NCBI RefSeq assembly: GCF_000174435.1
Contig: NZ_ACJN02000003.1
Coordinates: 202,263 to 266,262 of the forward strand
Direction: 5' to 3'
Length of the DNA stretch: 64,000 nt
Origin: Desulfonatronospira thiodismutans ASO3-1
Lineage (GTDB): Bacteria > Desulfobacterota > Desulfovibrionia > Desulfovibrionales > Desulfonatronovibrionaceae
A program made the position numbers and the translations under genes. Below are positions 17,424 through 25,911 of the stretch, piece after piece. The notes under the pieces were generated by a model, which saw nothing but the letters and a program-made list of their open reading frames with translations, did not search any database and had not been told where the DNA came from. How positions within the stretch are numbered: the first letter of the stretch is position 1; every line of letters begins with the position of its first letter.

Positions 17424-18245
17424 CTACCGGATGCGCACCTGCTTGCGCTCCCGCACCGCATCCATAAAATCCAGCATGCGTCCCAGGTTTTCAAACCTGA
17501 AAATGCCTTCCTGGTCAAAATATTTCTCCAGTACCGGGGCAATCTCCTGAATCTCGCCTGGAGGGCGTTCACAGAAAAGCCTGGGCAGGCCCTGGGCAGA
17601 GTCCCAGTATACATCCACAAAGGGAAAGAGTTCCTCCCGGCCCTGCTCCAGATCCTTTTTTCTAAGGAGCTGTTCCTTAAGGGCCAGAAGGTGCTTGCAG
17701 GTGCCCAGCTGATTGGTATTGAAATCCGGGCAGGAACAATGTCCCAGCCCGTTAGCCGGGTCATGCAGGGTTACCCTGTACTGCCTGCCCTGCTCTGTTT
17801 CCAGGAGATGATCCCCCTTGATCATGTCCCCGCGGATCAGTTTGAACTCTTCTTTTCTGGCCCGGTTGCGGCGGTCCTCCATGGCTTTTTCCCGGATTTC
17901 TTCAGGAGTAAGATAGTCCGAAAGCTTTTCCGGCTCCTGGGTACTGGACTTGTCCTGCCAATCCTGGACCCGGTCCAGCACATCCAGGGCCACTGCCACC
18001 ACGTGCTTGCACCCCGGGCCGGGATACGGGCAGTCGCAGGAACAGTCCAGGCCATTATCCCCCACAACCACTACAGTGGAATAGTCCCCGTAGTTGCCGT
18101 CCACCTGGTACTCATACCTGCCCTCTTCCGGGAGGGCCTCCATGCACATGTAGGCCCCGTCCTCGTATAAAGTGCGCCCCCGCTGAAAAATCACACTGCT
18201 GTCAGCCACCTGGTCGCGAATTGTCAGCTCATCAAAATCAAGCAT
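17424..18245 (-). CDS. SWIM zinc-finger protein (N-terminal part of the same interrupted frame)
   Basis: The 273-residue protein has two CxC-type zinc signatures: LDCSCDCPYPGPGCKHVVA (around residue 60) and GHCSCPDFNTNQLGTCKHLLA (around residue 168), both fitting SWIM zinc fingers (CxCx(n)CxH). SWIM domains bind nucleic acid or protein and are usual N-terminal parts of bacterial SNF2 helicases. Here the frame stops at TAG (17424-17426), and the same frame resumes as the SNF2 protein two codons later (Glu-Val-His-Asn). The joined product would be about 913 residues, close to single-chain relatives. Confidence 0.8.
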   Translation of the reverse strand: MLDFDELTIRDQVADSSVIFQRGRTLYEDGAYMCMEALPEEGRYEYQVDGNYGDYSTVVVVGDNGLDCSCDCPYPGPGCKHVVAVALDVLDRVQDWQDKSSTQEPEKLSDYLTPEEIREKAMEDRRNRARKEEFKLIRGDMIKGDHLLETEQGRQYRVTLHDPANGLGHCSCPDFNTNQLGTCKHLLALKEQLLRKKDLEQGREELFPFVDVYWDSAQGLPRLFCERPPGEIQEIAPVLEKYFDQEGIFRFENLGRMLDFMDAVRERKQVRIR

Positions 18246-18830
18246 ATTCAGGCTCCTGTCTTGAAATTATCATAAGTCATCGCCGGGAAGTTTCTTTGAA
18301 ATCCATGCCTTCTGTCAAGTTAAACAGGGCCTGTCACGCCCGGTCCAGATACGCCTGCCAAAATTTTTTTTTGCAGGCGCATCTTCATAGCGCTTTCCGG
18401 AGTAAGCCATCTGGAACCGGGCTTGATAATCAAAGGCAGATAAAATCCCCTTGTCAAAATCAAGCGTAAGCATTCAGGGGGTCCTCGGTGGTGACTAATG
18501 GCACAAGGCCAGGGGACTGTCCCCCGCTAAGTAATGATTATGCAGCGTCACAAAATTTTGCGTCTGTACTTTGTGAATTTGTGCAGGACAAGTGTCGCGG
18601 GGACTGTCCCTTTGGCCGGTACCTGCCCCCCTGAATGGTTACAATCAAGCTGTAAAAAATATGCCATTTTTTCCAAGGGGCTGTCTTTGTATCGGAATTG
18701 CATCAGGCCTGCGCCGTATGCAAGCAGGAACCGGTACACGCCCAGCCTCTCCCACTGAACAAGGTACACCAGTTCATGAAAATATAGACTCTCGGTCTGA
18801 CGGGAGTGGCCTATAGTGTTCTTTAAATAA
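18246..18830. other. Non-coding stretch with paired REP half-sites
   Basis: No gene is supported. It holds a composite repeat (18466-18642), a GGGGACTGTCCCCC-like palindrome near 18514 and a second GGGGACTGTCCC at about 18599. The rest shows no recognisable signal. Confidence 0.6.
18466..18642. repeat. REP composite: GTAAGCATTCAGGGGG ... CCCCCCTGAATGGTTAC
   Basis: Inverted half-sites of the GTAACCATTCAGGGGG family at 18466-18481 and 18626-18642 bracket two GGGGACTGTCCC palindromes. Similar arms occur at 8668, 43772-43836, 44631, 45057 and 46220. The layout is like REP doublets, which are moved by RAYT transposases in other bacteria; no such transposase gene is in the window. Confidence 0.7.
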
Positions 18831-19349
18831 TTACTTTTTCATCCGCTCGTTAAGCCATCTTTTCAATGAACTGGGACTCTCTGCGGATCTATGTCCGGCT
18901 ATAATACCAGAAACCGTCAAGTCTTCGTCCAGCTCAGGCCAATGAATGTATTCACCGTCTCCAATGATTTGATAATTGTTTCTTTCTTCCGGGGTCCCAT
19001 ACCACAAGCGTGGATACCACATTAAGGGAACTATGGTTGTGCGGCCGTCAGTAAGATCGATTTGTAGCGAAGCATCACTGACAAAAATATTTTGAGCCCG
19101 TGCTCCCTGTTTTTCAACGGCTAAAGAACTCATTCCATTTCTCCATGAAAAATTGTTGATTTCGTTGACCAGCTTTGCAATGGCATTTAATTCATTGCGT
19201 CCAAACCCGCCTATGTTCTGCAGCACAACCGGATCAAGCCAGAGTTTGGCAACCATTTTTTCCCGTTGAACATGTATATGTGGAGGCTCTGCCTGATCAA
19301 GGGCCACAAAGAAAAAACGGTATGGACCGCGCCTTAACACTGTGGGCAT
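18831..19349 (-). CDS. DUF4160-DUF2442 fusion protein
   Basis: This 172-residue protein starts with a typical DUF4160 sequence (MPTVLRRGPYRFFF, then DQAEPPHIHVQRE, residues 18-30) and ends with a DUF2442 region (SLQIDLTDGRTTIVPLMWYP, around residues 93-112). The two families are usually encoded side by side as small gene pairs in accessory regions and are suspected toxin-antitoxin-like units; here both are in one chain. Their activity has not been settled. It heads a run of small toxin-antitoxin genes on the same strand. Confidence 0.75.
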   Translation of the reverse strand: MPTVLRRGPYRFFFVALDQAEPPHIHVQREKMVAKLWLDPVVLQNIGGFGRNELNAIAKLVNEINNFSWRNGMSSLAVEKQGARAQNIFVSDASLQIDLTDGRTTIVPLMWYPRLWYGTPEERNNYQIIGDGEYIHWPELDEDLTVSGIIAGHRSAESPSSLKRWLNERMKK

Positions 19350-19688
19350 GCTTTATTCCTTTCCATTTCAATCTGCATCCTCCATCCCCTCCGAAATTGT
19401 CGGGTGTAATCTGCATTGGGGAAACCCTGTCTGCAGCCAAGGCATCAACTGGAACTTGTTTGCACATTTTTATTTGTTGTCTTACGTGCCGCCAAAAGTC
19501 AATGATGGGTTTAAGCGGGTTAGCGGGGGGAACATTTCCATGCGCTCCGCTGCACATTCAGCGCTTGACCTAAAGTGTGCAATAATCAACAGCAATCCTT
19601 CCGACCAGTACGGATGGCGATTTACTTTATTGGCTGGGTCCGACCCGATCTGATCACCGAACAAACAGTGGACAAATGCAGTGCCAAC
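19350..19688. other. Intergenic region between small accessory genes
   Basis: No gene is supported. A TTGGCTGGGTCCGACCCGAT palindrome-bearing segment at about 19630 recurs as TTGGCTTGGTCCGACCCGA at about 21150, beside the HicAB pair. The repeated flank suggests that these small genes were acquired as cassettes. Confidence 0.5.
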
Positions 19689-19955
19689 TTATTCATAGTG
19701 GGACCACATGCGAATGATCTTGACCACTTTTTCATCATCTAAAATCTGATACACTAAGCGATGTTGTATATTTATACGACGCGAACAGGCTCCAGTTAAG
19801 TCGCCTGCAAGCTTTTCACAGGGAGGAGGTGACTGATAGGGGTTTTTACGCAAAATTTCCAGCAATATCTGGGCATTTGACTGCAATTTCGCAGCTGATA
19901 ATTTTTTTGCGTCTCTTTGAGCCTGCTTGGCAAAAACGACTCTCCACATTACCAC
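19689..19955 (-). CDS. Txe/YoeB family mRNA interferase toxin
   Basis: An 88-residue basic protein with YoeB features: WRVVFAKQAQRDAKKL at the start, LLEILRKNPYQSPPPCEKLAGDL in the middle, SRRINIQHRLVYQI and the C-terminal KVVKIIRMWSHYE. Family members cut mRNA at the ribosome A site. It overlaps the end of the YefM-like antitoxin by 7 bp, the usual toxin-antitoxin arrangement. The length is normal, so it appears intact. Confidence 0.9.
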   Translation of the reverse strand: MVMWRVVFAKQAQRDAKKLSAAKLQSNAQILLEILRKNPYQSPPPCEKLAGDLTGACSRRINIQHRLVYQILDDEKVVKIIRMWSHYE

Positions 19956-20191
19956 TCAATTTCCTCAGAGCATTCTTCAATCGGAGTGGCCAGGCCTTTA
20001 CGAATTGATTCGCGCATCCCAGGGATATTCAGCAGGTACAGAGTTTCCTGGATGGAACGCCAGTCATCTTCCGAGACCAGGACGGCGCTGCCCCGTTTAC
20101 CTGTTATCACAATCGGCTCGTGGGATGTCTTTGCCTCGTCAATCAGGCGATAAAGTTTGGATCTTGCTTCAGTTGCCGTTAATGTGGGCAT
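19949..20191 (-). CDS. YefM/Phd family antitoxin
   Basis: Taken from the ATG at 20191, giving MPTLTATEARSKLYRLIDEA, the standard Phd/YefM DNA-binding start; an upstream extension to 20272 is in frame but has no family resemblance. It is 80 residues long, with ITGKRGSAVLVSEDDWRSIQETLYLL as the conserved middle. It should neutralise the overlapping YoeB toxin and repress the pair's promoter, which would lie in 20192-20270. Confidence 0.9.
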   Translation of the reverse strand: MPTLTATEARSKLYRLIDEAKTSHEPIVITGKRGSAVLVSEDDWRSIQETLYLLNIPGMRESIRKGLATPIEECSEEIEW

Positions 20192-20373
20192 ATTTGACCT
20201 CGACAAACAATGTTTAATTTTTAATTTAGTACGACTTAACGTACGCTTTGTCAAGTGAACAAATTTTAGCATAACGCCAGGCTTCAGCCGCCGGGGAGCA
20301 GCAGCAAAGCGAAGCGGGGCCGCTGTTTCCCGGTCGGTGATGCTGTGGTTGTGTGTGGTGCCGGTACTATCGG

Positions 20374-20703
20374 CTATTGACTTAGCTTTGAGCTGGCAAT
20401 TCGATTCAGGCTGATACCGGATTCGGCCGCCTGAATAGCTAACTTTCTGTGGACATGAGGCGGAATCCTCACCATAAACTTTCCGCTATAACGCTTGCAT
20501 GCTATCGGTTCAGGAATAGTTTCTTTGTTTTCACCCATATCAGATATAACCTCTGCCACCGTCTTCCGGATACCCTTTAAAGCTTTCTCAGGCGTATCCG
20601 CCAACCAGCTCAAGCCTGGAAATTCAGCACATAGTCCAACATATTCATTATCCTCTTCAGACCATGTAACCCTGTATGTATATTTATCATTTTTTTGTGC
20701 CAT
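20374..20703 (-). CDS. HicB family antitoxin
   Basis: The start at 20703 (MAQKNDKYTYRVTWSEEDNEYV) is preferred over one seven codons upstream. The protein shows a HicB partial RNase H-like domain (EFPGLSWLADTPEKALKGIRK) and a C-terminal ribbon-helix-helix like segment (SGKFMVRIPPHVHRKLAIQAAESGISLNRI). It overlaps the end of the HicA gene by 17 bp. HicB binds HicA and the operator. Confidence 0.9.
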   Translation of the reverse strand: MAQKNDKYTYRVTWSEEDNEYVGLCAEFPGLSWLADTPEKALKGIRKTVAEVISDMGENKETIPEPIACKRYSGKFMVRIPPHVHRKLAIQAAESGISLNRIASSKLSQ

Positions 20704-20947
20704 GATTGCCCTCCAGTTTTTCAATAGCCAAAAGAACCTGTTTAACCTGATATGTTTTGGCCTTTCCTTTCGAATTTTGAATATTTACTCGTGGATCACC
20801 CTCCCATGGAGTTTTGTAAATTCGATGGCTGCTTTTTTTCTGTCGGGGTTCGCCAAAAAAATGGTCACAAATCTTGCATAAATCAGAATAGCGAACATCC
20901 TTGGGGTTCCACCGAATCTTTTCAAGCATGTCATCGATTTTTGTCAT
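20687..20947 (-). CDS. HicA family mRNA interferase toxin
   Basis: An 86-residue protein in the HicA position ahead of hicB. It has the double-stranded RNA-binding-like pattern SDLCKICDHFFGEPRQKKSSHRIYKTPW with the conserved catalytic histidine (SSHRIY, about residue 41), and ends VKQVLLAIEKLEG. HicA toxins cleave mRNA. The lengths and overlap are normal for an active pair. Confidence 0.88.
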   Translation of the reverse strand: MTKIDDMLEKIRWNPKDVRYSDLCKICDHFFGEPRQKKSSHRIYKTPWEGDPRVNIQNSKGKAKTYQVKQVLLAIEKLEGNHGTKK

Positions 20948-21217
20948 ATTAAGATAGCATCAATAATGATATCAATGTCAATAGGTAGAAGCATTTTTAT
21001 GACACATAACGCCGCTAACCCCATGTGTAAGGATAGTTGTCGCCCTGGAGAATAGAACTTTAGAACCACTTTTTCCATATCAAAATGGCGGTTCTAAGAC
21101 TCAAAATCAAGCAAAAAAAGAACTCTTATCAAATATTTTCAATATATTGGCTTGGTCCGACCCGAACAGCCGAACAAAGAAATTTGAATGATTTTCAAAA
21201 TATGAAGGCAGGCGCAG

Positions 21218-21523
21218 TTACGACTTTAGGATATCTTTGATCTGCTGCAGTTCATCCCTGATGTTTGCAAGGATGCCTGCCATGCGGGCTTCTTCTTCCA
21301 GGCGCATTTTTGCTCCCTCGATGGTCAGCTTGTCCTGGTAAAGAAGTTTTTTGATACGGGCAAGGAGCTGAATATGCTCAGATGTGTAAAGGCGCTGGCC
21401 CTTGGGGGTGCGCATGGGGCGCAGCTGGGGGAACTCGCTTTCCCAGAAGCGCAGCACGTAGGGTTCAAGCTCAAGAAGCTCTGCGGCCTGGCCTATTTTC
21501 AGATATTCTTTTTCCTCTGACAT
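21218..21523 (-). CDS. MerR family transcriptional regulator
   Basis: This 101-residue protein has an N-terminal winged helix (YLKIGQAAELLELEPYVLRFWESEF) and the second half YTSEHIQLLARIKKLLYQDKLTIEGAKMRL, with a short coiled tail and no sensor domain. Small MerR proteins of this type are commonly found just after pheT or ihfA in proteobacteria. It starts 31 bp after pheT on the same strand, so it is likely the last gene of the translation operon. Its target is not known. Confidence 0.85.
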   Translation of the reverse strand: MSEEKEYLKIGQAAELLELEPYVLRFWESEFPQLRPMRTPKGQRLYTSEHIQLLARIKKLLYQDKLTIEGAKMRLEEEARMAGILANIRDELQQIKDILKS

Positions 21524-21554
21524 GGGATAAAGATTAACCAGGCCGGCACAAAAA

Positions 21555-23951
21555 TCAAGGAAATCCCACCGGCAACTTTTTAAGAAGCAGATCAGCCAGC
21601 TTCTGCTGCTCTTTGTCCACTTCGCTGTCCTTGAGGGTCCTTTCAGGATGGCGGTAAGTCAGGCGCAGGGTAAGCTTCTTTTCCTGCTGTTCCGGTGGCA
21701 GATAAACATCCACCAGGGAGAGATCTTCCAGTATGTCCAGCCCGGCGTTTTCCACAACCTGGCGCAGCTGGTCATAGCCAAGTTCCATAGGGGTAACTAC
21801 GGTCATGTCCCTCTTGACCACGGGGAACCTGGGCAACGGCTGAAACTGCGGCCTGGAAAGGCTGCCGAGGCTTTGCAGTAAATCCAGGTCCAGGTCGCAG
21901 TACCAGATATCTTTTCTGGCCTTGTACGCCCTGGCTTTTTCCTGGCGCACCCGGCCTAGCATCCCCAGGCTTTCTTCCCGGCATATGCACTCCACCGCCG
22001 GATCCAGGTAAGGATGCTCCTTGTGCAGGACAAAACGTCCCTCATGGCCGACAAAAACTCCCAAAAGATTTTCCACAAGCCCCTTGAGGTCATAAAAATC
22101 CGCGTCATCTTCAGGATGCGGCCAGTGCCCCCTGTGCCTGCGCCCGTAAAGAAGAAGGGCCAGGCGGTTGTTTTCCCGCACCCCGGTCTCTGAAGACTCG
22201 TCCTGTTCAAAGCTTCTGGCGACTTCAAAGAGCTTGAGCCTGGTATTGCCCTGGCCCAGGTTGTGCTTCAGGGTCTGCAAAAGCCCCGGCAGAAGATGGG
22301 TACGCATCACGTCCTGCTCTTCGCTTAAGGGGTTGAAGACTTTTACCCTGCCTTCCAGGGGAACCCCCAGAAAATCCAGGTCAGACATGCCCACAAAACT
22401 GTAGTTGATGACTTCCTGCAGACCAAGGCCTCTGGCCCACTGCTTTATATCCCCCAGAAACCGGTATTCGCTGTCCCAGGCTTCCTGGTGCAGGGATTTC
22501 TGCACCTTGGGCAGGTGCTCCGGGGTCTTGTCCAGGCCGTAAATCCGACCGATCTCCTCTATGAGATCCACTTCCCGGGTGATATCCGGGCGATAGCTGG
22601 GAACTGTAACCTGCATCCCCCCGCCCTCTTCCTGTACTTCACAGCCAAGAGAGGTCAAAACCCTGCGGCAGTAATTCTGGTCCACATCCAGGGCCAGCAG
22701 GCTGTTGGCCCGCTCGCGGCGGAAATAAACCTGCACCGGCTTGCAGGGCCTGGGTTCAGCCCTGGATACTCCCTGGTACACCCTGCCCAGACCCAGCTCC
22801 GACATGAGCTTTGCTGCCCGGTCCAGGGCAAAGGGGGCATTGGCCTGATCCACGCCCCGCTCGAAACGGAAAGAGGATTCACTGTGCAGCCCCAGTCTCC
22901 TGGCGGTCTGCCTGATGTCTAAGGGGTTGAATACAGCACATTCCAGCAGCACCTCGGTACTCTGGTCATTTATTTCCGTATTGGCCCCGCCCATGACTCC
23001 TGCCAGGGCCACGGGCTTCTCGCTGTCCCAGATGAGCAGATCGCGGTCATTTAGTTCCCTTTCCTGCTGGTCCAGGGTGGTAAACTTAAATCCCGGCCGG
23101 GACCGGTCCACCCTGATTTTATGGCCCTCCAGGAGGTGGCGGTCAAAGGCATGCAGGGGCTGGCCCTGCTCCAGCATGACGTAGTTGGTTATATCCACTA
23201 TATTGTTGATGGGCCGGACACCTACAGCCATGAGCCTGTAGCGCATCCAGTCCGGGCTGGGCTTTATGGAGCACCCGGAGATTATCCGGGCCTGGTACAG
23301 GGGGCATCCCGAAGGATCTTCTATATCTATGTGCACTTCATCCGGGCAGTGCCTGGACTTGTCTTCCTGCAGCGCCGGGTCCGGCTTGTAGAGGGGCAGG
23401 TCGAACAGGGCGGCCACTTCCCTGGCCAGGCCCAGAACGCTTAAACAGTCAGGCCTGTTGGGGGTGACCCCGATATCCAGGACGAATTCCTCCAGGTCCA
23501 GGGCCTGACAGAGCCCTGTTCCCGGCACAAGGGAGTCGTCTAAGACCATTATCCCGGATGGATCCTGGCCCAGTTCCAGCTCTGTCTCGGAACAGATCAT
23601 TCCCTGGGAGGTCTCACCCCTGATTTTGCTTTTTTTTATCACCTGGCCGCCGGGAAGCTCTGTCCCCTCCAGGGCCACGGCCACGTTCTGGCCGGCCTGT
23701 ACATTGGGAGCGCCGCACACTATGCTGAGACTTTCACCAGAGCCCGTGTCCACACTGCAAAGGGACAGTTTGTCCGCCCCGGGGTGCTGTCTTTTCTCCA
23801 CAACCCGGCCCACCACCATGGGTGCCAGATGGGTAAAAGGCCGGACAATCTCCTCCACCTCCAGGCCCACCATGGTCAGCCTGTGGGATAGCTCGTCTAT
23901 GCTGCCTTTGTAAGGTGTAAACTCCCGCAGCCAGGATAAACTTAAAAGCAT
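21555..23951 (-). CDS. pheT: Phenylalanine-tRNA ligase beta subunit
   Basis: At 798 residues this is full length. Domains are visible in order: N-terminal B1, then tRNA-binding EMAP/Trbp111-like (VVGRVVEKRQHPGADKLSLCSVDTG, residues 46-70), B3/B4 editing (RPDCLSVLGLAREVAALF), B5 (RPDITREVDLIEEIGRIYG), the class II-like catalytic core and the ferredoxin-fold anticodon-binding end (FPVVKRDMTVVTP). It works as an alpha2-beta2 enzyme with PheS, encoded 45 bp upstream on the same strand. Confidence 0.97.
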   Translation of the reverse strand: MLLSLSWLREFTPYKGSIDELSHRLTMVGLEVEEIVRPFTHLAPMVVGRVVEKRQHPGADKLSLCSVDTGSGESLSIVCGAPNVQAGQNVAVALEGTELPGGQVIKKSKIRGETSQGMICSETELELGQDPSGIMVLDDSLVPGTGLCQALDLEEFVLDIGVTPNRPDCLSVLGLAREVAALFDLPLYKPDPALQEDKSRHCPDEVHIDIEDPSGCPLYQARIISGCSIKPSPDWMRYRLMAVGVRPINNIVDITNYVMLEQGQPLHAFDRHLLEGHKIRVDRSRPGFKFTTLDQQERELNDRDLLIWDSEKPVALAGVMGGANTEINDQSTEVLLECAVFNPLDIRQTARRLGLHSESSFRFERGVDQANAPFALDRAAKLMSELGLGRVYQGVSRAEPRPCKPVQVYFRRERANSLLALDVDQNYCRRVLTSLGCEVQEEGGGMQVTVPSYRPDITREVDLIEEIGRIYGLDKTPEHLPKVQKSLHQEAWDSEYRFLGDIKQWARGLGLQEVINYSFVGMSDLDFLGVPLEGRVKVFNPLSEEQDVMRTHLLPGLLQTLKHNLGQGNTRLKLFEVARSFEQDESSETGVRENNRLALLLYGRRHRGHWPHPEDDADFYDLKGLVENLLGVFVGHEGRFVLHKEHPYLDPAVECICREESLGMLGRVRQEKARAYKARKDIWYCDLDLDLLQSLGSLSRPQFQPLPRFPVVKRDMTVVTPMELGYDQLRQVVENAGLDILEDLSLVDVYLPPEQQEKKLTLRLTYRHPERTLKDSEVDKEQQKLADLLLKKLPVGFP

Positions 23952-23996
23952 CTGCAGTATCCTTGAGGATGGTTTTGGTTATTGTGCCTGGAAGGC

Positions 23997-25049
23997 TCAG
24001 GCGAACTGGTTCAAAAACTTGATGTCGTTTTCAAAAAACATGCGCAGGTCATTGATCCCGTACTTGAGCATGGCCACCCTTTCCACACCCAGGCCGAAAG
24101 CAAATCCGGTATACATTTCCGGATCATATCCCACCTGCAGAAACACCTCGGGGTCGATCATGCCGCATCCCAGCACTTCCACCCACCCGGTTTCCTTGCA
24201 CACCCTGCAGGTTGTGCCGTCTTCATTTCTGCCGCGCCCCTGGCACATGACGCAGCTGATGTCCACTTCTGCACTGGGCTCGGTAAAGGGGAAGAAACTG
24301 GGCCTGAAACGCACCTTGACCTCGGAGTCAAAAATCTGCTGGGCAAAAGCGGTCAAAGTGCCTCGCAGGTCAGCCATGCTGACATGGGTATCCACCAGGA
24401 AGCCTTCAATCTGGTGAAACATAGGGGTATGGGTCAGATCTGAGTCCCTGCGGTAGACCTTGCCCGGGGCAATGGCCGCCAGGGGGGGACGCCTTTTCTC
24501 CATGGTCCTGATCTGAAGCGGGGAGGTATGGGTGCGCAGCACTAAGGACTCGGAAATGTACAGAGTATCCTGCATGTCCCGGGCCGGATGTCCCGGGGGG
24601 AGATTTAAGGCCTCGAAATTGTAGAAATCCGTCTCCACTTCCGGTCCGGTGACGATTTCAAAACCAAGGCCTGTAAAAATATCGCTTATATCCTGGATCA
24701 CCCGGGTCACTGGATGCACAGACCCCATATCCGGGGTGCGACCCGGCAGGGTGGGGTCAAAGGTTTTATCTCCCTCAGAAGCGGCCTGCTTTTCCAGCTC
24801 TGCTTTTCTGCTTTCCAGGATTCTGCCCAGCTCGGTCTTGACCTCGTTGGCTGTCCTGCCGGCTTCGGGCCTGTCTGCAGGGTCCAGCTCCGGAAGCCTG
24901 GACATGATCCGGGCCAGCCTGCCCTTGCGTCCAAGGAAAGCCACCCTGGCCTCTTCAAGGTCCTGCAAAGAAGAAGCCTGATCCAGAACATGCTTAAATT
25001 CCTGGATCAGGCTTTTCAGGCTGGAATTGATTTCCTGGACGGCATTCAT
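23997..25049 (-). CDS. pheS: Phenylalanine-tRNA ligase alpha subunit
   Basis: The 350-residue protein has an N-terminal coiled coil, then class II motifs: [20 protein letters not shown] (motif 1), [10 protein letters not shown] (motif 2) and [18 protein letters not shown] (motif 3). A Cys-rich insert, [22 protein letters not shown], is present, as in many alpha subunits. Its ATG overlaps the rplT stop codon by one base, so translation is probably coupled to ribosomal protein L20. Confidence 0.97.
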   Translation of the reverse strand: MNAVQEINSSLKSLIQEFKHVLDQASSLQDLEEARVAFLGRKGRLARIMSRLPELDPADRPEAGRTANEVKTELGRILESRKAELEKQAASEGDKTFDPTLPGRTPDMGSVHPVTRVIQDISDIFTGLGFEIVTGPEVETDFYNFEALNLPPGHPARDMQDTLYISESLVLRTHTSPLQIRTMEKRRPPLAAIAPGKVYRRDSDLTHTPMFHQIEGFLVDTHVSMADLRGTLTAFAQQIFDSEVKVRFRPSFFPFTEPSAEVDISCVMCQGRGRNEDGTTCRVCKETGWVEVLGCGMIDPEVFLQVGYDPEMYTGFAFGLGVERVAMLKYGINDLRMFFENDIKFLNQFA

Positions 25050-25402
25050 CAGTTGGCCCCGGTCCTGGCCATCTCCGCCAGCCGGGCAAAAGCGGCCTTT
25101 TCATGTACAGCCATGTCAGCCAGAACCTTGCGGTTCAGTTCCACGCCGGCCTTGCTCAGCCCGCTCATGAAACGGCTGTAGGACATGCCGTGCTCCCGGG
25201 CTGCGGCATTGATGCGGATTATCCACAGTTTGCGGAAATCGCGCTTTTTCTGCCTGCGGTCCCGGTATGCATAGCAAAGGGCCCTTTCCACAGTTTCCTT
25301 GGCAGTATAAAACAGCCTGCTTCTGGAGCCACGGTAGCCCTTGGCCATCTTCAAGTATTTCTTATGCCGCTTGTTGGCGGTCTTGCCTCTCTTGACCCGC
25401 AT
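25049..25402 (-). CDS. rplT: 50S ribosomal protein L20
   Basis: The 117-residue basic protein is a standard bL20: [55 protein letters not shown], and the conserved end. It binds 23S rRNA early in assembly and in many bacteria represses its own operon by binding its mRNA. A GGGAGAG site precedes the ATG. The usual short gap after rpmI is enlarged by a 183-bp inverted-repeat element, which could disturb or replace the normal L20 control. Confidence 0.98.
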   Translation of the reverse strand: MRVKRGKTANKRHKKYLKMAKGYRGSRSRLFYTAKETVERALCYAYRDRRQKKRDFRKLWIIRINAAAREHGMSYSRFMSGLSKAGVELNRKVLADMAVHEKAAFARLAEMARTGAN

Positions 25403-25486
25403 AAGTATCTCTCCCTGTTGTATTATTTCTTATGTTCAGCTTTAGCCGGGTAAATTGAAAACGGCATCCCCGGCAAATTTAGAAAG

Positions 25487-25669
25487 TTTCCATCCGGAAA
25501 GCCTTTCTTTCCGGATGTTGAAGCTATTGGTTTTCTTTACGGAAACGAGGAGTTTTTTCTTTTGGCAAGGAAATCAAGCAATTATGAGGAGGCGTATCTT
25601 AATACGGTGACGAATAATTGTGCAGATTGACGCCGCCAAAAGGAAAAAGAACCGTTTCCGGATGAAAAC
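25487..25669 (-). mobile_element. MITE-like intercistronic element, copy 1 (rpmI-rplT)
   Basis: A 183-bp element with ends TTTCCATCCGGAAA and TTTCCGGATGAAAAC, flanked by direct repeats TAGAAAG (25480-25486 and 25670-25676), as left by transposition. Inner arms (GGAAACGAGGAGTTTTTTCT and AGGAAAAAGAACCGTTTCC) pair too, so the whole folds as one long hairpin around the core CAATTAT-GAGGAG-GCGTAT-CTTA-ATACGG-TGACGA-ATAATTG. A second copy lies at 29706-29909. It carries no gene. On the minus strand it sits at the rpmI stop codon: removing it and one flank restores TAA in place of the present TAG. Confidence 0.85.
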
Positions 25670-25869
25670 TAGAAAGCGTGGGGCAACATCCTTTTAACAG
25701 AGGACATGTTGGCCTTGTCCACGATAGCCGGCTTGCCCAGCCTGCGCTTTCTTTTGGCATTTTTCTTGGTCAGAATGTGCCGCTTGTTCTGCTGCCGTCT
25801 TTTGACCTTGCCGCTTCCGGTTATGGAAAAACGCTTGGCGGCGCAGCGCCTGGTCTTTATTTTAGGCAT
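25669..25869 (-). CDS. rpmI: 50S ribosomal protein L35
   Basis: A 66-residue standard bL35 (MPKIKTRRCAAKRFSITGSGKVKRRQQNKRH at the start, ending KRMLPHAF). A GGAGG lies ahead of the ATG, and the gene is 42 bp after infC. The stop codon TAG is formed at the junction with the inserted element; the pre-insertion sequence would have read TAA. Confidence 0.98.
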   Translation of the reverse strand: MPKIKTRRCAAKRFSITGSGKVKRRQQNKRHILTKKNAKRKRRLGKPAIVDKANMSSVKRMLPHAF

Positions 25870-25911
25870 GTTATCCTCCTGGAGTTAAAATCATATTGTA
25901 CAGATGGTAAA

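Noticed and set aside
18548-18769. Minus-strand frame with YRFLLAYGAG
   Set aside because: Lies in a REP-rich intergenic stretch; sequence is repeat-derived and without family resemblance.
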